Below are positions 1 to 5,836 of a stretch of 5,836 nt of DNA, in pieces (position 1 is the first letter of the stretch; each line of letters begins with the position of its first letter). The stretch comes from Candidatus Poseidoniales archaeon (GTDB lineage: Archaea > Thermoplasmatota > Poseidoniia > Poseidoniales > Poseidoniaceae). The notes beneath the pieces were generated by a model, which saw nothing but the letters and a program-made list of their open reading frames with translations, had not been told where the DNA came from and made no database searches. Both the position numbers and the translations under genes were made by a program. Location: the NCBI GenBank assembly GCA_003602535.1, contig QQSA01000121.1, positions 1-5,836 of the forward strand, given 5' to 3'.

Positions 1-1880
1 GTTCCAAACACTCCAATCGATGGCAGACCACTAGATTCGGAGTCATCATCCGTGTCATTTTCATCAGTATTGTCTTCTTGCTTATCGTCGCCTTCAATTA
101 TTGACGACCCACCAAAATCCCAGGTTCTTAGAACAGCACCTAAGCTAATGTTGTCATCTTCTGCGGGGTACATATCGTAAGTTATTGATATCATGTCATT
201 TGTTGTTCCATTTTCAAACCCTGATTTAATGAAAATAATATCGCCAACACCGAAGGTTGAAACTACTGAACCTCCATTGTAATCTATCTGATCAAGGAAT
301 GTCACCGTAGAATCACTGTTTCCAGGATAGAAACCATACACGCGGTTTGGATCAGCAAGATTCCATTTATTGGAACCATATGCGCCTGAGTCATCAGACC
401 AGTGTACTTCAACAAAAATATGATGTGTCGCAAAATCCATCTGGCAACTTGTAACAACTATTCTGTAATGTATCTCATTATTCTCACCCTCTAACTCATC
501 CATTTCGAAAGTAAAGCGAGGTATGTCCTTCCCATTTTGTTGTTCTTCTTCCGTCATTGTTTCGAGATCAAATATTTCATCTGACAATTCTACAACTATG
601 GGTATGTCTGTTGAATTATATGACTGATAGTATTGATTATCGGCCGGGTAATATCGGTCTTCAGGAGATTTCATCAGGTCACAGTATTCGTCTATACACG
701 CAAGAACATCCATTGAAACCTCAACATATGTTGTATCAAATGTGATGTATACATATTGGCTGACTGAAATGGTGTTACGAGAAACTGGAGGAGCAACGTA
801 TTGAGTTATTTCTAGTTCAGAATGGCCATTAGAATGGAATGTTATTGCAAGCATATGATCGATAGTTGAGCTGTAGTTGTTATAGTTGTCAATAAGAATT
901 GTAGCTGGAACATAGGTTCCATTCATGATACTACTAACCATATTGAAACTAAGACCATAAGACTCATCAAAATAATAAGTTGGAATAGTGTTACTACTAT
1001 TATTTCCATCTGTGTTATCATTATCAATAACGAGTATCAATGTATCATTACCATAGTGGGAACCTTCAGAGTCGGTAAATGTCCAAATGAAGGTGATTGT
1101 GGTGTCTTCATTGGCATAAATATTGTAATCTTTAGAATCTGTATAGATACCCGGGTTTTCGATATCTAGATATCCATTAACACCATCTATCTCATAATCA
1201 TCGTAGTAGGCTTTGTAACTGAATATCCCCAACCATTCTCCTGAATTGTTCAGGATGTATGAGAATTGGATAGTATCTTGGTTAACCTGTATCAGATTAT
1301 GCTCGAAGAAGATATCAAGATAGGCTTCACTCATCGATGTAGCGTTACCACTTGTATTATTGCCAAAAGTAAATTGATATGATCGAGTCGAATTTTGGGA
1401 ATCTGGACAATCATGCCAAGTTCCATTTTTTCCACAGTTGAGTATAGAAGCCTCAAAGTCGAGAGTGATAATTGTTCCATTAAGTACTGATGAATCAAAC
1501 TCTAATTGTGCATTCAGATTGTAAGTTCCATTTTCTCCTATAACGTACCACCAGCTAGTTCCGTTGTAAAAACCTGAGACGCCGGGATTATCTGTGCTAG
1601 CATTAATACCTGGATAATTTATAGCAAAATCACAAGTGTTGATCAAATCTATTGCAAAAAAATATGTTGAATTTATAGAGAAATTACCCACTTCTAAACA
1701 ATGAGAGTCATTATTCGAACTACTGTTGTTTCCAGTTGAATTATTTCTTCCTGAAACTTCCCATGATTCGTCTGCAGTGAACTCCTCTCGATCCAAATCG
1801 GTCTGAATTTCATTGAATGAGTAAGACGCGATTTGTGTTAGCAAAATCACCGAAATGAATAACGCTGCACTCTTGTTCAT
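1..1880 (-). CDS. Secreted, probably surface-anchored beta-rich protein (3' end outside window)
   Basis: Reading down from the ATG at 1878-1880, the frame stays open for 626 codons to the left edge. I recognise no named family. The start is supported by an in-frame TAA just upstream (1899-1901), an immediate signal peptide (MNKSAALFISVILL..., residues 1-21), and a TATA-like element about 25 bp upstream. No Shine-Dalgarno is present. After an Asn/Ser linker (about 44-60) come a segment with Cys 61, 83, 149 and 158 (about 61-180), a second beta-rich segment (about 184-288), another Asn/Ser linker (290-297), and a long region (about 306-590) with Cys 395, 400 and 479 and many aromatic residues. 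An Asp/Glu/Asn linker (596-617) leads to GLPSIGVFG at the cut. Such an acidic linker followed by a Gly-Leu-Pro turn commonly precedes a C-terminal membrane anchor or sorting signal; this is inference. About 26 sequons suggest a glycosylated extracellular protein. Function unknown. Confidence 0.88.
   Translation of the reverse strand, partial: MNKSAALFISVILLTQIASYSFNEIQTDLDREEFTADESWEVSGRNNSTGNNSSSNNDSHCLEVGNFSINSTYFFAIDLINTCDFAINYPGINASTDNPGVSGFYNGTSWWYVIGENGTYNLNAQLEFDSSVLNGTIITLDFEASILNCGKNGTWHDCPDSQNSTRSYQFTFGNNTSGNATSMSEAYLDIFFEHNLIQVNQDTIQFSYILNNSGEWLGIFSYKAYYDDYEIDGVNGYLDIENPGIYTDSKDYNIYANEDTTITFIWTFTDSEGSHYGNDTLILVIDNDNTDGNNSSNTIPTYYFDESYGLSFNMVSSIMNGTYVPATILIDNYNNYSSTIDHMLAITFHSNGHSELEITQYVAPPVSRNTISVSQYVYITFDTTYVEVSMDVLACIDEYCDLMKSPEDRYYPADNQYYQSYNSTDIPIVVELSDEIFDLETMTEEEQQNGKDIPRFTFEMDELEGENNEIHYRIVVTSCQMDFATHHIFVEVHWSDDSGAYGSNKWNLADPNRVYGFYPGNSDSTVTFLDQIDYNGGSVVSTFGVGDIIFIKSGFENGTTNDMISITYDMYPAEDDNISLGAVLRTWDFGGSSIIEGDDKQEDNTDENDTDDDSESSGLPSIGVFG
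1818..1880 (-). other. N-terminal signal peptide of the downstream secreted protein
   Basis: Residues 1-21 have the classic layout: a Lys at position 3, a hydrophobic core (AALFISVILL), then small or polar residues (TQIASYS) before the acidic mature part begins with FNEIQ. The likely cleavage is after Ala18 or Ser21. No lipobox Cys is seen, so this looks like a Sec signal cleaved by signal peptidase I rather than a lipoprotein signal. Confidence 0.8.
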
Positions 1881-1900
1881 ATTCTTTGAAAATTGGTTTT

Positions 1901-1917
1901 AGATATAATCTATTCTC
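1901..1917 (-). promoter_or_regulatory. Candidate archaeal BRE/TATA promoter, leaderless
   Basis: On the minus strand the sequence reads GAGAATA (1917-1911), purine-rich and BRE-like, then GATTATATCT (1910-1901), which is TATA-like. The TATA centre is about 25 bp upstream of the ATG at 1880. Archaeal TATA boxes usually lie about 26 bp before the transcription start, so transcription would begin at or next to the ATG, giving a leaderless mRNA. The lack of any GGAGG- or GGTG-like site in the 20 bases before the ATG agrees with this. If the organism were bacterial, the same stretch could serve as a -10 element. Confidence 0.55.
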
Positions 1918-1919
1918 CA

Positions 1920-1929
1920 TCAGGCCTGA
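1920..1929. promoter_or_regulatory. 10-bp perfect palindrome upstream of the TATA-like box
   Basis: TCAGGCCTGA equals its own reverse complement. It is centred about 20 bp upstream of the TATA-like element and touches the BRE-like stretch, where archaeal activators or repressors often bind. It is GC-rich within an AT-rich intergenic region. The role as an operator is inferred only from symmetry and position, and no second copy was noticed in this window. Confidence 0.35.
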
Positions 1930-1934
1930 AACTA

Positions 1935-1952
1935 TCTAGCAGCTACGCTAGA
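1935..1952. repeat. 6-bp perfect inverted repeat with 6-base spacer
   Basis: TCTAGC (1935-1940) and GCTAGA (1947-1952) are exact reverse complements around AGCTAC. The element lies just past the T-tract of the candidate terminator and about 30 bp upstream of the TATA-like box. It could be a second terminator stem, an RNA hairpin, or a site for a dimeric regulator. The sequence alone does not decide between these. Confidence 0.4.
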
Positions 1953-1955
1953 CAT

Positions 1956-1974
1956 AAAAAGCGCCTCTGCAGGC
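1956..1974 (-). terminator. Candidate terminator of the giant repeat-protein gene
   Basis: It begins 24 bases past the TAA stop. On the minus strand GCCT and AGGC (1974-1971 and 1966-1963) can form a 4-bp GC-rich stem with a 4-base loop, followed by GC and then TTTTT (1960-1956). The stem is short, but archaeal termination depends mainly on the oligo-T tract. Its place between two co-directional genes, ahead of a candidate promoter, supports separate transcription units. Confidence 0.45.
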
Positions 1975-1998
1975 TCTCTTTATCACTTACAATCAAGA

Positions 1999-4900
1999 TT
2001 ACTGGTCGAAAGGATAGTACTTCTTTCCTGCTTGTGGTGGACTTTCATCATCGTCATCTCCACCTCTCATGAAGAGTACTATGAATACTAGACCAACTGC
2101 TAAAATCGCAATAATAGAAGCCATCGATGAACCGCTATCTGACTCTGAATCATCTCCTTCATCATCAAGATCGCCAGTGCTCAGATTCTCTTCACATGCA
2201 TCTCCAACACCGTCTCCATCGCTATCTGCTTGGTCGGTGTTCTCATCGTTTACACAGTTATCATCTTCATCGATAATTCCGTCATCGTCTTCATCGGAAA
2301 CTGTGATTGGATTCATGCTTAGAATTACCTCTCCGATTTCGTTTGGATCCTGTACAAAGGACAATCCTGTAACGAAAGCGTCTGGGTCTTCAGGATCAAG
2401 TTTAGCACTGATTTCTAATCCTCTAATAGAGAATTTAGAGACACCATCATAATTGCCAGGTGTCATCGAAACTCCATCATCTGTGAACCAGTATTCTGTT
2501 AGAGCATCAAGATCAGATGCGGCCAATACAAATTCTGTTCCATCCCATAGGTAGATGTCGAACTTGTCATCACCATATCCTGGAGGAACGATAACTGATG
2601 AGAACTGTGGTCCACTGATTACTTCGTAGTCATATCCTACAGCGTAAATCGGGTCGTACCATGTGACTCCAGTTCCGTTAACTGATAAGTTAAACCAGAA
2701 TCCAGTACCGTTTTCACAGTCTGACATATTCCATGAATTAGTCAGATTTAATCCAGATAATGTTCCATTCAAATCGTCACAGTCTCCATCAGGCAAGACT
2801 GGATCGTTAGGAGTCCCAGAGCCATTTCCAGTTCCATTATCTTGGTTATCCCACCAATCATCAACTGTTGCATTTACTACTGCAAAAGGAGTTGTAATAG
2901 ATGAAACCAATGCGATTTGCTGGGTAAACGTAGCATCGGTTGAATGTATTGTAGTTGTTACACTATAACTTCCAACAGGGATATCTGTATTCCAACTAGT
3001 GACTTGAAGCCAATCCCATTGGGTAATATCTGAGAATTGATTCACTGTGAAATTGTCGGTAGATTCAGCATAAACACTGCCGCCACTGGTTACTTCAGTA
3101 TGCATAGTGTAGTTATTACCAATTACCAAACAATCAACGAAATTATCAACACTGATCCAAGAGTTCGTCACATAAACCACTCCTGGTTGAACAACAGGAT
3201 TACCTGAAATGCCTTGCATATGTTCTAGATATGTGATATTAGATCCACATCCATCCCAATCTTCCAACGGCACAATTTGGATACAATCTGTTAATGTGAA
3301 AATCAAATCTGAGGCACCATAAGGAGAACTATGCAATGTAATTGTTATACAATATTCACCAGCAGGTAACATTGCTGTCGACACATTCCACTCACTGAAA
3401 GAATACCAATGTGAATTGCTTGCTTGCGTGAAGTAATCTTCATCCGTCATAAATACCAAATTGTTAGTATCGGTTACTGTATAACTCAAACGATAATCTT
3501 CTCCAAATTCTAAACAGGAAACTTGTCCCCACCATCCGATTGTTGTTCCAGCAATCAATTGTGGAGTATCATCATTTGCGGAATTAGAAGAAGTCGATGA
3601 CCCATTTCCGTTCTCATTCCAAGTGGAAAACAATGTACCAAATGTTTCCGACCATATCTCATACTGCATTTCGGCAAGTGATGAATCATATCCACAACCT
3701 GTACATCCAATTTGGAAGTAGAACCAAGTCAAATTAAAGCCAGTAGATGCATCTTGTAGCTGAATTGAATACAATCCATCTGCAAGGTTTGTGGTATTCA
3801 AAATCCAATCATAATATGCTGAACCATTGGCACTGGTGGTAATATCTTGAGTATACGAGCCAACGACGACTCCATTCTCATCACTAATTGACCAATTAAC
3901 TGTATGTTCCTCGTTTGGACCGGCATTTACCAAAATTCTAGCCCAGAAGTCATCACCGGATGGAGTACAATCATCTTGATCCATATTCCATATTCCGTAT
4001 TCTGGACCGCTTGTGTCTATAACCTCGAACTCTTGTCCGTCAGAATCTATGTGGGTAATGGTATTAGGGCAACTCCAACAATCAGTTTCGTATAATGTTG
4101 CATTGAAGAAATAATCTCCAACTCCTAAATCTGATGCTTCGAGAGATTCTACAAACCATTCCTCCCAATCACCACTTCCAGTCCAATTTTCCATTCCCAT
4201 GTGTAGAGTTGCACCAGAATCAATATCCCAAATAATATACTCCAAACTGTAAAGAGACCCGTTTTCAGGGCAACTTACGACAAAATTAAGATCGATTTCA
4301 GGATCATCAGCAAGGTCATATGTGATATGATCTGTCCACACGTCTAAATGTGTGTCTGACGGGCAATCGGTGGGACTACCTCCAGTGTTGTTATCATCAT
4401 TAATATCGCAATCATCAACAGGGATGCCTACGCCAAATTCAAAATAATCATAGTCGAATTGCATACCATCATCATAATCAAGAAGTTCTACCTTTGCATA
4501 GTAGCAACCTTCAGGTAATGTGGTTGCAGGAAGTATGAAAGTGCGATGCTCCATATCTGTTGTCGGGCTGAAGATGGTGCTGTTCGACCAAACAATTGTA
4601 CCGTTTATACCTTCATGTACATCCAAATGAACAACATAATTGATGCTCTCATTCCACACAAGTTCCCACGCAGTCCAATTTAGAATTACAGTATCATTCA
4701 AACCGTATTCATTCTCAGCACTATATGCTTCTATCCATTCCATTGTGACATTGTTATAATCATCAACAAACGAACAATTCTCAATCTCAGTTTCTACGGC
4801 GAATACAAATCCATCATCATCGAAGAACATTCCGTCGTCCCAATCATGAAGTTCAAAGCCTGCAAGGTAGCAACCTTGCTCAAGTTCTTCTGAAGGGATT

Positions 4901-5836
4901 GTAAAGAAGCCGGATTCCATATCCGATAGAGGGGAAAAGATTGTTGAGTTCCACCAAACTATTGTTCCATCTTCATCAAACAAATCAACAGTTACGATAT
5001 AATTGATACTCTCATTCCATACAAGATCTTGAGCTGTCCAGTTAAGTTGGATTTCATCTGCCGAGTTGTAGTGATCCAAAGCTGTCCATGCGTGTATTGA
5101 TTCCATTGGGCCGCCTGTTGAGTTACAATCCATGTTTAATGCAAATTCGAAGCCGACATTGTCAAAGAACATACCATCATCAGCATCGCTGAGATTGAAT
5201 GATGCATAATAACAACCAGTTGACAAGGTGCCTGCATTAATTACGAATGTATTGTTGTAGAAGACATCAGCAGGACTGAATGTAAGGTCATCAGACCAAA
5301 CTATTGACGTTGTATTGGTCGTCATATTGTAACCATATACATCTACTGTCACACTGTAATTTATACTCATATTCCAGACTAAATCGGTTGCATTCCAATG
5401 TAGGTAGATAACTCCTGAAGAAGGGAATTCAGACCATGCGTGTATTGATTCCATAGGCCAAGTAGTGTTGCCGCCTGTTGAAGAACAATCCATGTTAACT
5501 CCAAATTCGAAGCCTGTATTGGCAAAGAACATACCATCATCATCATCGCTGAGATTGAATGATGCATAGTAACAACCAGTTGACAAGGTGCCTGCATTAA
5601 TTGTGAATCCGTCATGGAACCAATCCAGGCTGTTTCCATGAGTAGTAGGATTGAAAACGCTGTCATCAGACCAAACTATTGATGTTGTATTGGTCGTCAT
5701 ATTGTAACCATATACATCTACTTCTACAATGTAATTTGTATTCAAATCTAGAGATGTAGCATTCCACTTGAGATTGATATCATCTGAAGAACTGTAATTT
5801 GAATAATCAGTCCATGCATACAATCCTTCCATTGGA
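1999..5836 (-). CDS. Giant modular repeat surface protein, C-terminal part (5' end outside window)
   Basis: I recognise no named gene. The frame is open from the right edge to a TAA at 1999-2001, at least 1278 codons. Residues here are numbered from the ATG at 5832, but that Met lies in a repeat motif (Pro-Met-Glu, as at residues 126-128 and 242-244) and the codon before it is Pro, so it is internal and the true start and signal peptide lie beyond the window. Domain order: four Cys-containing Ig-like repeats (1-488), four diverged beta-rich units (about 490-607, 608-712, 713-862, 863-988), an Asn/Gly/Thr/Asp linker (989-1015), a globular domain around 1058-1160, a TSP3-like Ca2+ motif (1180-1213), an acidic Ser/Asp linker, a TM helix (1237-1255), and a tail with RGGDDDD ending KKYYPFDQ. 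There are about 47 N-X-S/T sequons by hand count. This implies an extracellular type I membrane protein, perhaps an adhesin or S-layer-associated protein. No catalytic motif is visible. The downstream gene starts 118 bp after the stop. Confidence 0.93.
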   Translation of the reverse strand, partial: PMEGLYAWTDYSNYSSSDDINLKWNATSLDLNTNYIVEVDVYGYNMTTNTTSIVWSDDSVFNPTTHGNSLDWFHDGFTINAGTLSTGCYYASFNLSDDDDGMFFANTGFEFGVNMDCSSTGGNTTWPMESIHAWSEFPSSGVIYLHWNATDLVWNMSINYSVTVDVYGYNMTTNTTSIVWSDDLTFSPADVFYNNTFVINAGTLSTGCYYASFNLSDADDGMFFDNVGFEFALNMDCNSTGGPMESIHAWTALDHYNSADEIQLNWTAQDLVWNESINYIVTVDLFDEDGTIVWWNSTIFSPLSDMESGFFTIPSEELEQGCYLAGFELHDWDDGMFFDDDGFVFAVETEIENCSFVDDYNNVTMEWIEAYSAENEYGLNDTVILNWTAWELVWNESINYVVHLDVHEGINGTIVWSNSTIFSPTTDMEHRTFILPATTLPEGCYYAKVELLDYDDGMQFDYDYFEFGVGIPVDDCDINDDNNTGGSPTDCPSDTHLDVWTDHITYDLADDPEIDLNFVVSCPENGSLYSLEYIIWDIDSGATLHMGMENWTGSGDWEEWFVESLEASDLGVGDYFFNATLYETDCWSCPNTITHIDSDGQEFEVIDTSGPEYGIWNMDQDDCTPSGDDFWARILVNAGPNEEHTVNWSISDENGVVVGSYTQDITTSANGSAYYDWILNTTNLADGLYSIQLQDASTGFNLTWFYFQIGCTGCGYDSSLAEMQYEIWSETFGTLFSTWNENGNGSSTSSNSANDDTPQLIAGTTIGWWGQVSCLEFGEDYRLSYTVTDTNNLVFMTDEDYFTQASNSHWYSFSEWNVSTAMLPAGEYCITITLHSSPYGASDLIFTLTDCIQIVPLEDWDGCGSNITYLEHMQGISGNPVVQPGVVYVTNSWISVDNFVDCLVIGNNYTMHTEVTSGGSVYAESTDNFTVNQFSDITQWDWLQVTSWNTDIPVGSYSVTTTIHSTDATFTQQIALVSSITTPFAVVNATVDDWWDNQDNGTGNGSGTPNDPVLPDGDCDDLNGTLSGLNLTNSWNMSDCENGTGFWFNLSVNGTGVTWYDPIYAVGYDYEVISGPQFSSVIVPPGYGDDKFDIYLWDGTEFVLAASDLDALTEYWFTDDGVSMTPGNYDGVSKFSIRGLEISAKLDPEDPDAFVTGLSFVQDPNEIGEVILSMNPITVSDEDDDGIIDEDDNCVNDENTDQADSDGDGVGDACEENLSTGDLDDEGDDSESDSGSSMASIIAILAVGLVFIVLFMRGGDDDDESPPQAGKKYYPFDQ
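2068..2124 (-). other. C-terminal transmembrane anchor
   Basis: Residues 1237-1255 (MASIIAILAVGLVFIVLFM) form one hydrophobic helix, preceded by an acidic Ser/Asp/Glu linker and followed by Arg-Gly-Gly, four Asp and a tail ending KKYYPFDQ. The orientation is N-terminus outside. No Pro-Gly-Phe or Pro-Glu-Pro sorting motif comes before the helix and only one Arg follows it, so archaeosortase or exosortase cleavage looks unlikely. Confidence 0.85.
2194..2295 (-). other. Thrombospondin type-3-like Ca2+-binding motif
   Basis: Residues 1180-1213 read DEDDDGIIDEDDNC, then a short spacer, then DSDGDGVGDAC. This is the DxDxDGxxDxxDNC plus DxDGDGxGDxC pattern of thrombospondin type-3 repeats, with both Cys present (1194 and 1213). 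In known proteins the Asp side chains bind Ca2+ and stiffen the stalk near the membrane. In this protein it sits just before the acidic linker and the membrane helix. Confidence 0.9.
2353..2661 (-). other. Globular domain resembling one found in PEP-CTERM-type proteins
   Basis: Residues 1058-1160 begin WYDPIYAVGYDYEV, continue through SVIVPPGYGDDKFDIY and end with LDPEDPDAFVTGLSFV. From memory, this WYDP...GYDYE...VLLP...GDD...LDPxDPxAFVTGLxF pattern resembles a domain found near the C-terminus of bacterial exosortase-sorted proteins. I cannot run a profile search, so the link is a moderate-confidence inference. Here it is followed by a Ca2+ motif and an ordinary TM anchor rather than a PEP-CTERM tail. 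Confidence 0.45.
2872..4368 (-). other. Four diverged beta-rich extracellular units of the giant protein
   Basis: Residues 490-988 keep the general pattern of the upstream repeats but have lost the DDGM turn. Provisional units are 490-607 (opens THLDVWTDH), 608-712 (opens SGPEYGIW), 713-862 (opens CGYDSS, closes DWDGC) and 863-988 (opens GSNITYLEH). Each has alternating aromatic and polar strands and a turn such as LGVGDYFF, LADGLYSI, LPAGEYCI or IPVGSYSV before a late strand, matching the L..GCYY position of the first four repeats. They are probably old, diverged copies of the same fold. The boundaries are approximate and no ligand is suggested. Confidence 0.6.
5111..5242 (-). repeat. Near-identical DNA copy of 5471-5602 (recent repeat duplication)
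   Basis: Aligned at an offset of exactly 360 bases, this 132-base stretch differs from 5471-5602 at about 12 positions by hand count, with only 3 differences in its last 82 bases. It encodes the end of repeat 2, including GCYYASFNLSD, the DDGM turn and the closing Cys. Agreement at synonymous positions indicates recent duplication or gene conversion rather than selection on protein alone. Confidence 0.85.
5288..5346 (-). repeat. 59-base DNA copy of 5663-5721 with one mismatch
   Basis: It matches 5663-5721 at 58 of 59 positions and encodes the shared VDVYGYNMTTNTTSIVWSDD strand in repeats 1 and 2. The offset is 375 bases, against 360 for the companion block, so the segment between them carries a net 15-base (five-residue) indel. 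Confidence 0.88.

Larger units (their letters stand above)
4369..5836 (-). repeat. Tandem array of at least four Cys-containing Ig-like repeats
   Basis: Units start at Met1, Met127, Met243 and Met364 (numbering from the ATG at 5832) and are 126, 116, 121 and about 125 residues long. Each has, in order, a start like MESIHAW, a strand like LNWTA followed by LVWN.SINY (least conserved in unit 1), a TIVW or SIVW strand, a hydrophobic strand leading to GCYY or GCYL, the Asp-rich turn D-x-D-D-G-M, then a strand like GFEF and a Cys. The Cys pairs are 87/116, 207/236, 321/353 and 443/475, probably one disulfide per unit. Alternating hydrophobic strands suggest a beta-sandwich of the Ig or FN3 class. 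The Pro codon before Met1, matching the Pro before units 2 and 3, suggests at least one more unit beyond the right edge. Confidence 0.88.

Noticed and set aside
557..745. Plus-strand open frame of 62 codons
   Set aside because: It is antisense to the continuous frame of the downstream secreted protein and has no independent support.
1918..1920. Alternative ATG at 1920 on the minus strand as the start of the downstream gene
   Set aside because: It is out of frame with the long open frame, overlaps the promoter region, and would end after about 36 codons without a signal peptide.
1932..1955. Seven-codon minus-strand mini-ORF (ATG to TAG) in the intergenic region
   Set aside because: It starts right after the terminator T-tract and upstream of the TATA-like box, so it would not be on the leaderless mRNA. 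It is made largely of the inverted repeat, and there is no ribosome site.
2069..2452. Plus-strand open frame of 127 codons, rich in Ser and Pro
   Set aside because: It lies opposite the Asp-rich TSP3 and linker part of the giant gene. The Ser runs are the reverse complement of Asp/Glu codons and there is no promoter or family resemblance.
2663..2968. Plus-strand open frame of 101 codons
   Set aside because: It is fully antisense to the linker and domain region of the giant gene, with no signal peptide, motif or start context.
3904..4095. Plus-strand open frame of 63 codons
   Set aside because: It is antisense to the conserved beta-rich units of the giant gene, and its hydrophobic stretches follow from the complementary codons.
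5379..5666. Minus-strand open frame of 95 codons in another reading frame
   Set aside because: It is a frame-shifted shadow of the repeat array. The main frame there keeps conserved repeat motifs on both sides, so no real frameshift is implied.
5111..5721. CRISPR-like or mobile-element interpretation of the repeated DNA blocks
   Set aside because: The repeats are in-frame coding units of a continuous protein, over 340 bases long, with no short regular repeat-spacer pattern, terminal inverted repeats or transposase.

Overview
This AT-rich window holds two large secreted or surface-anchored protein genes. Both are on the minus strand and both are cut by a window edge. No enzyme, RNA gene, mobile element or CRISPR array is visible. 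The style suggests a planktonic marine archaeon, most likely Marine Group II or III (Ca. Poseidoniales and relatives). The pointers are giant Asp/Asn/Thr-rich beta-repeat proteins dense in N-glycosylation sequons, a thrombospondin type-3-like Ca2+ motif before a single C-terminal membrane helix, an archaeal TATA-like box placed for leaderless initiation, and no Shine-Dalgarno sequence. The taxonomic call is inference. A bacterium with PEP-CTERM-type surface proteins is the main alternative.

Layout in transcription order, right to left. (1) 5836-1999: the C-terminal part (at least 1278 codons) of a modular type I membrane protein. It starts with at least four tandem Cys-containing Ig-like repeats of about 116-126 residues. 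These are followed by about four diverged beta-sandwich-like units, an Asn/Gly/Thr linker, a domain resembling one seen in bacterial exosortase-sorted (PEP-CTERM) proteins, a TSP3-like Ca2+ motif, an acidic linker, one transmembrane helix and a short acidic tail ending at a TAA. Its true start lies beyond the right edge. (2) 1998-1881: a 118-bp intergenic region with a short hairpin plus T-tract (terminator candidate), a 6-bp inverted repeat, a 10-bp perfect palindrome and a TATA-like element. (3) 1880-1: a second secreted protein, with signal peptide, several beta-rich segments and an acidic linker, open to the left edge. Its last visible residues (GLPSIGVFG) look like the start of a C-terminal anchor or sorting signal.

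The two genes face the same way but seem separately transcribed, because a terminator candidate and a promoter candidate lie between them. Both products should sit on the outer face of the cell, heavily glycosylated, and are plausibly S-layer-associated, adhesive or ligand-binding. No specific ligand or activity can be read from the sequence. The most notable signals are the recent tandem duplication of Ig-like repeats at near-identical DNA level, the conserved Asp-rich DDGM loop in each repeat, and the combination of an exosortase-substrate-like domain with a plain TM anchor.
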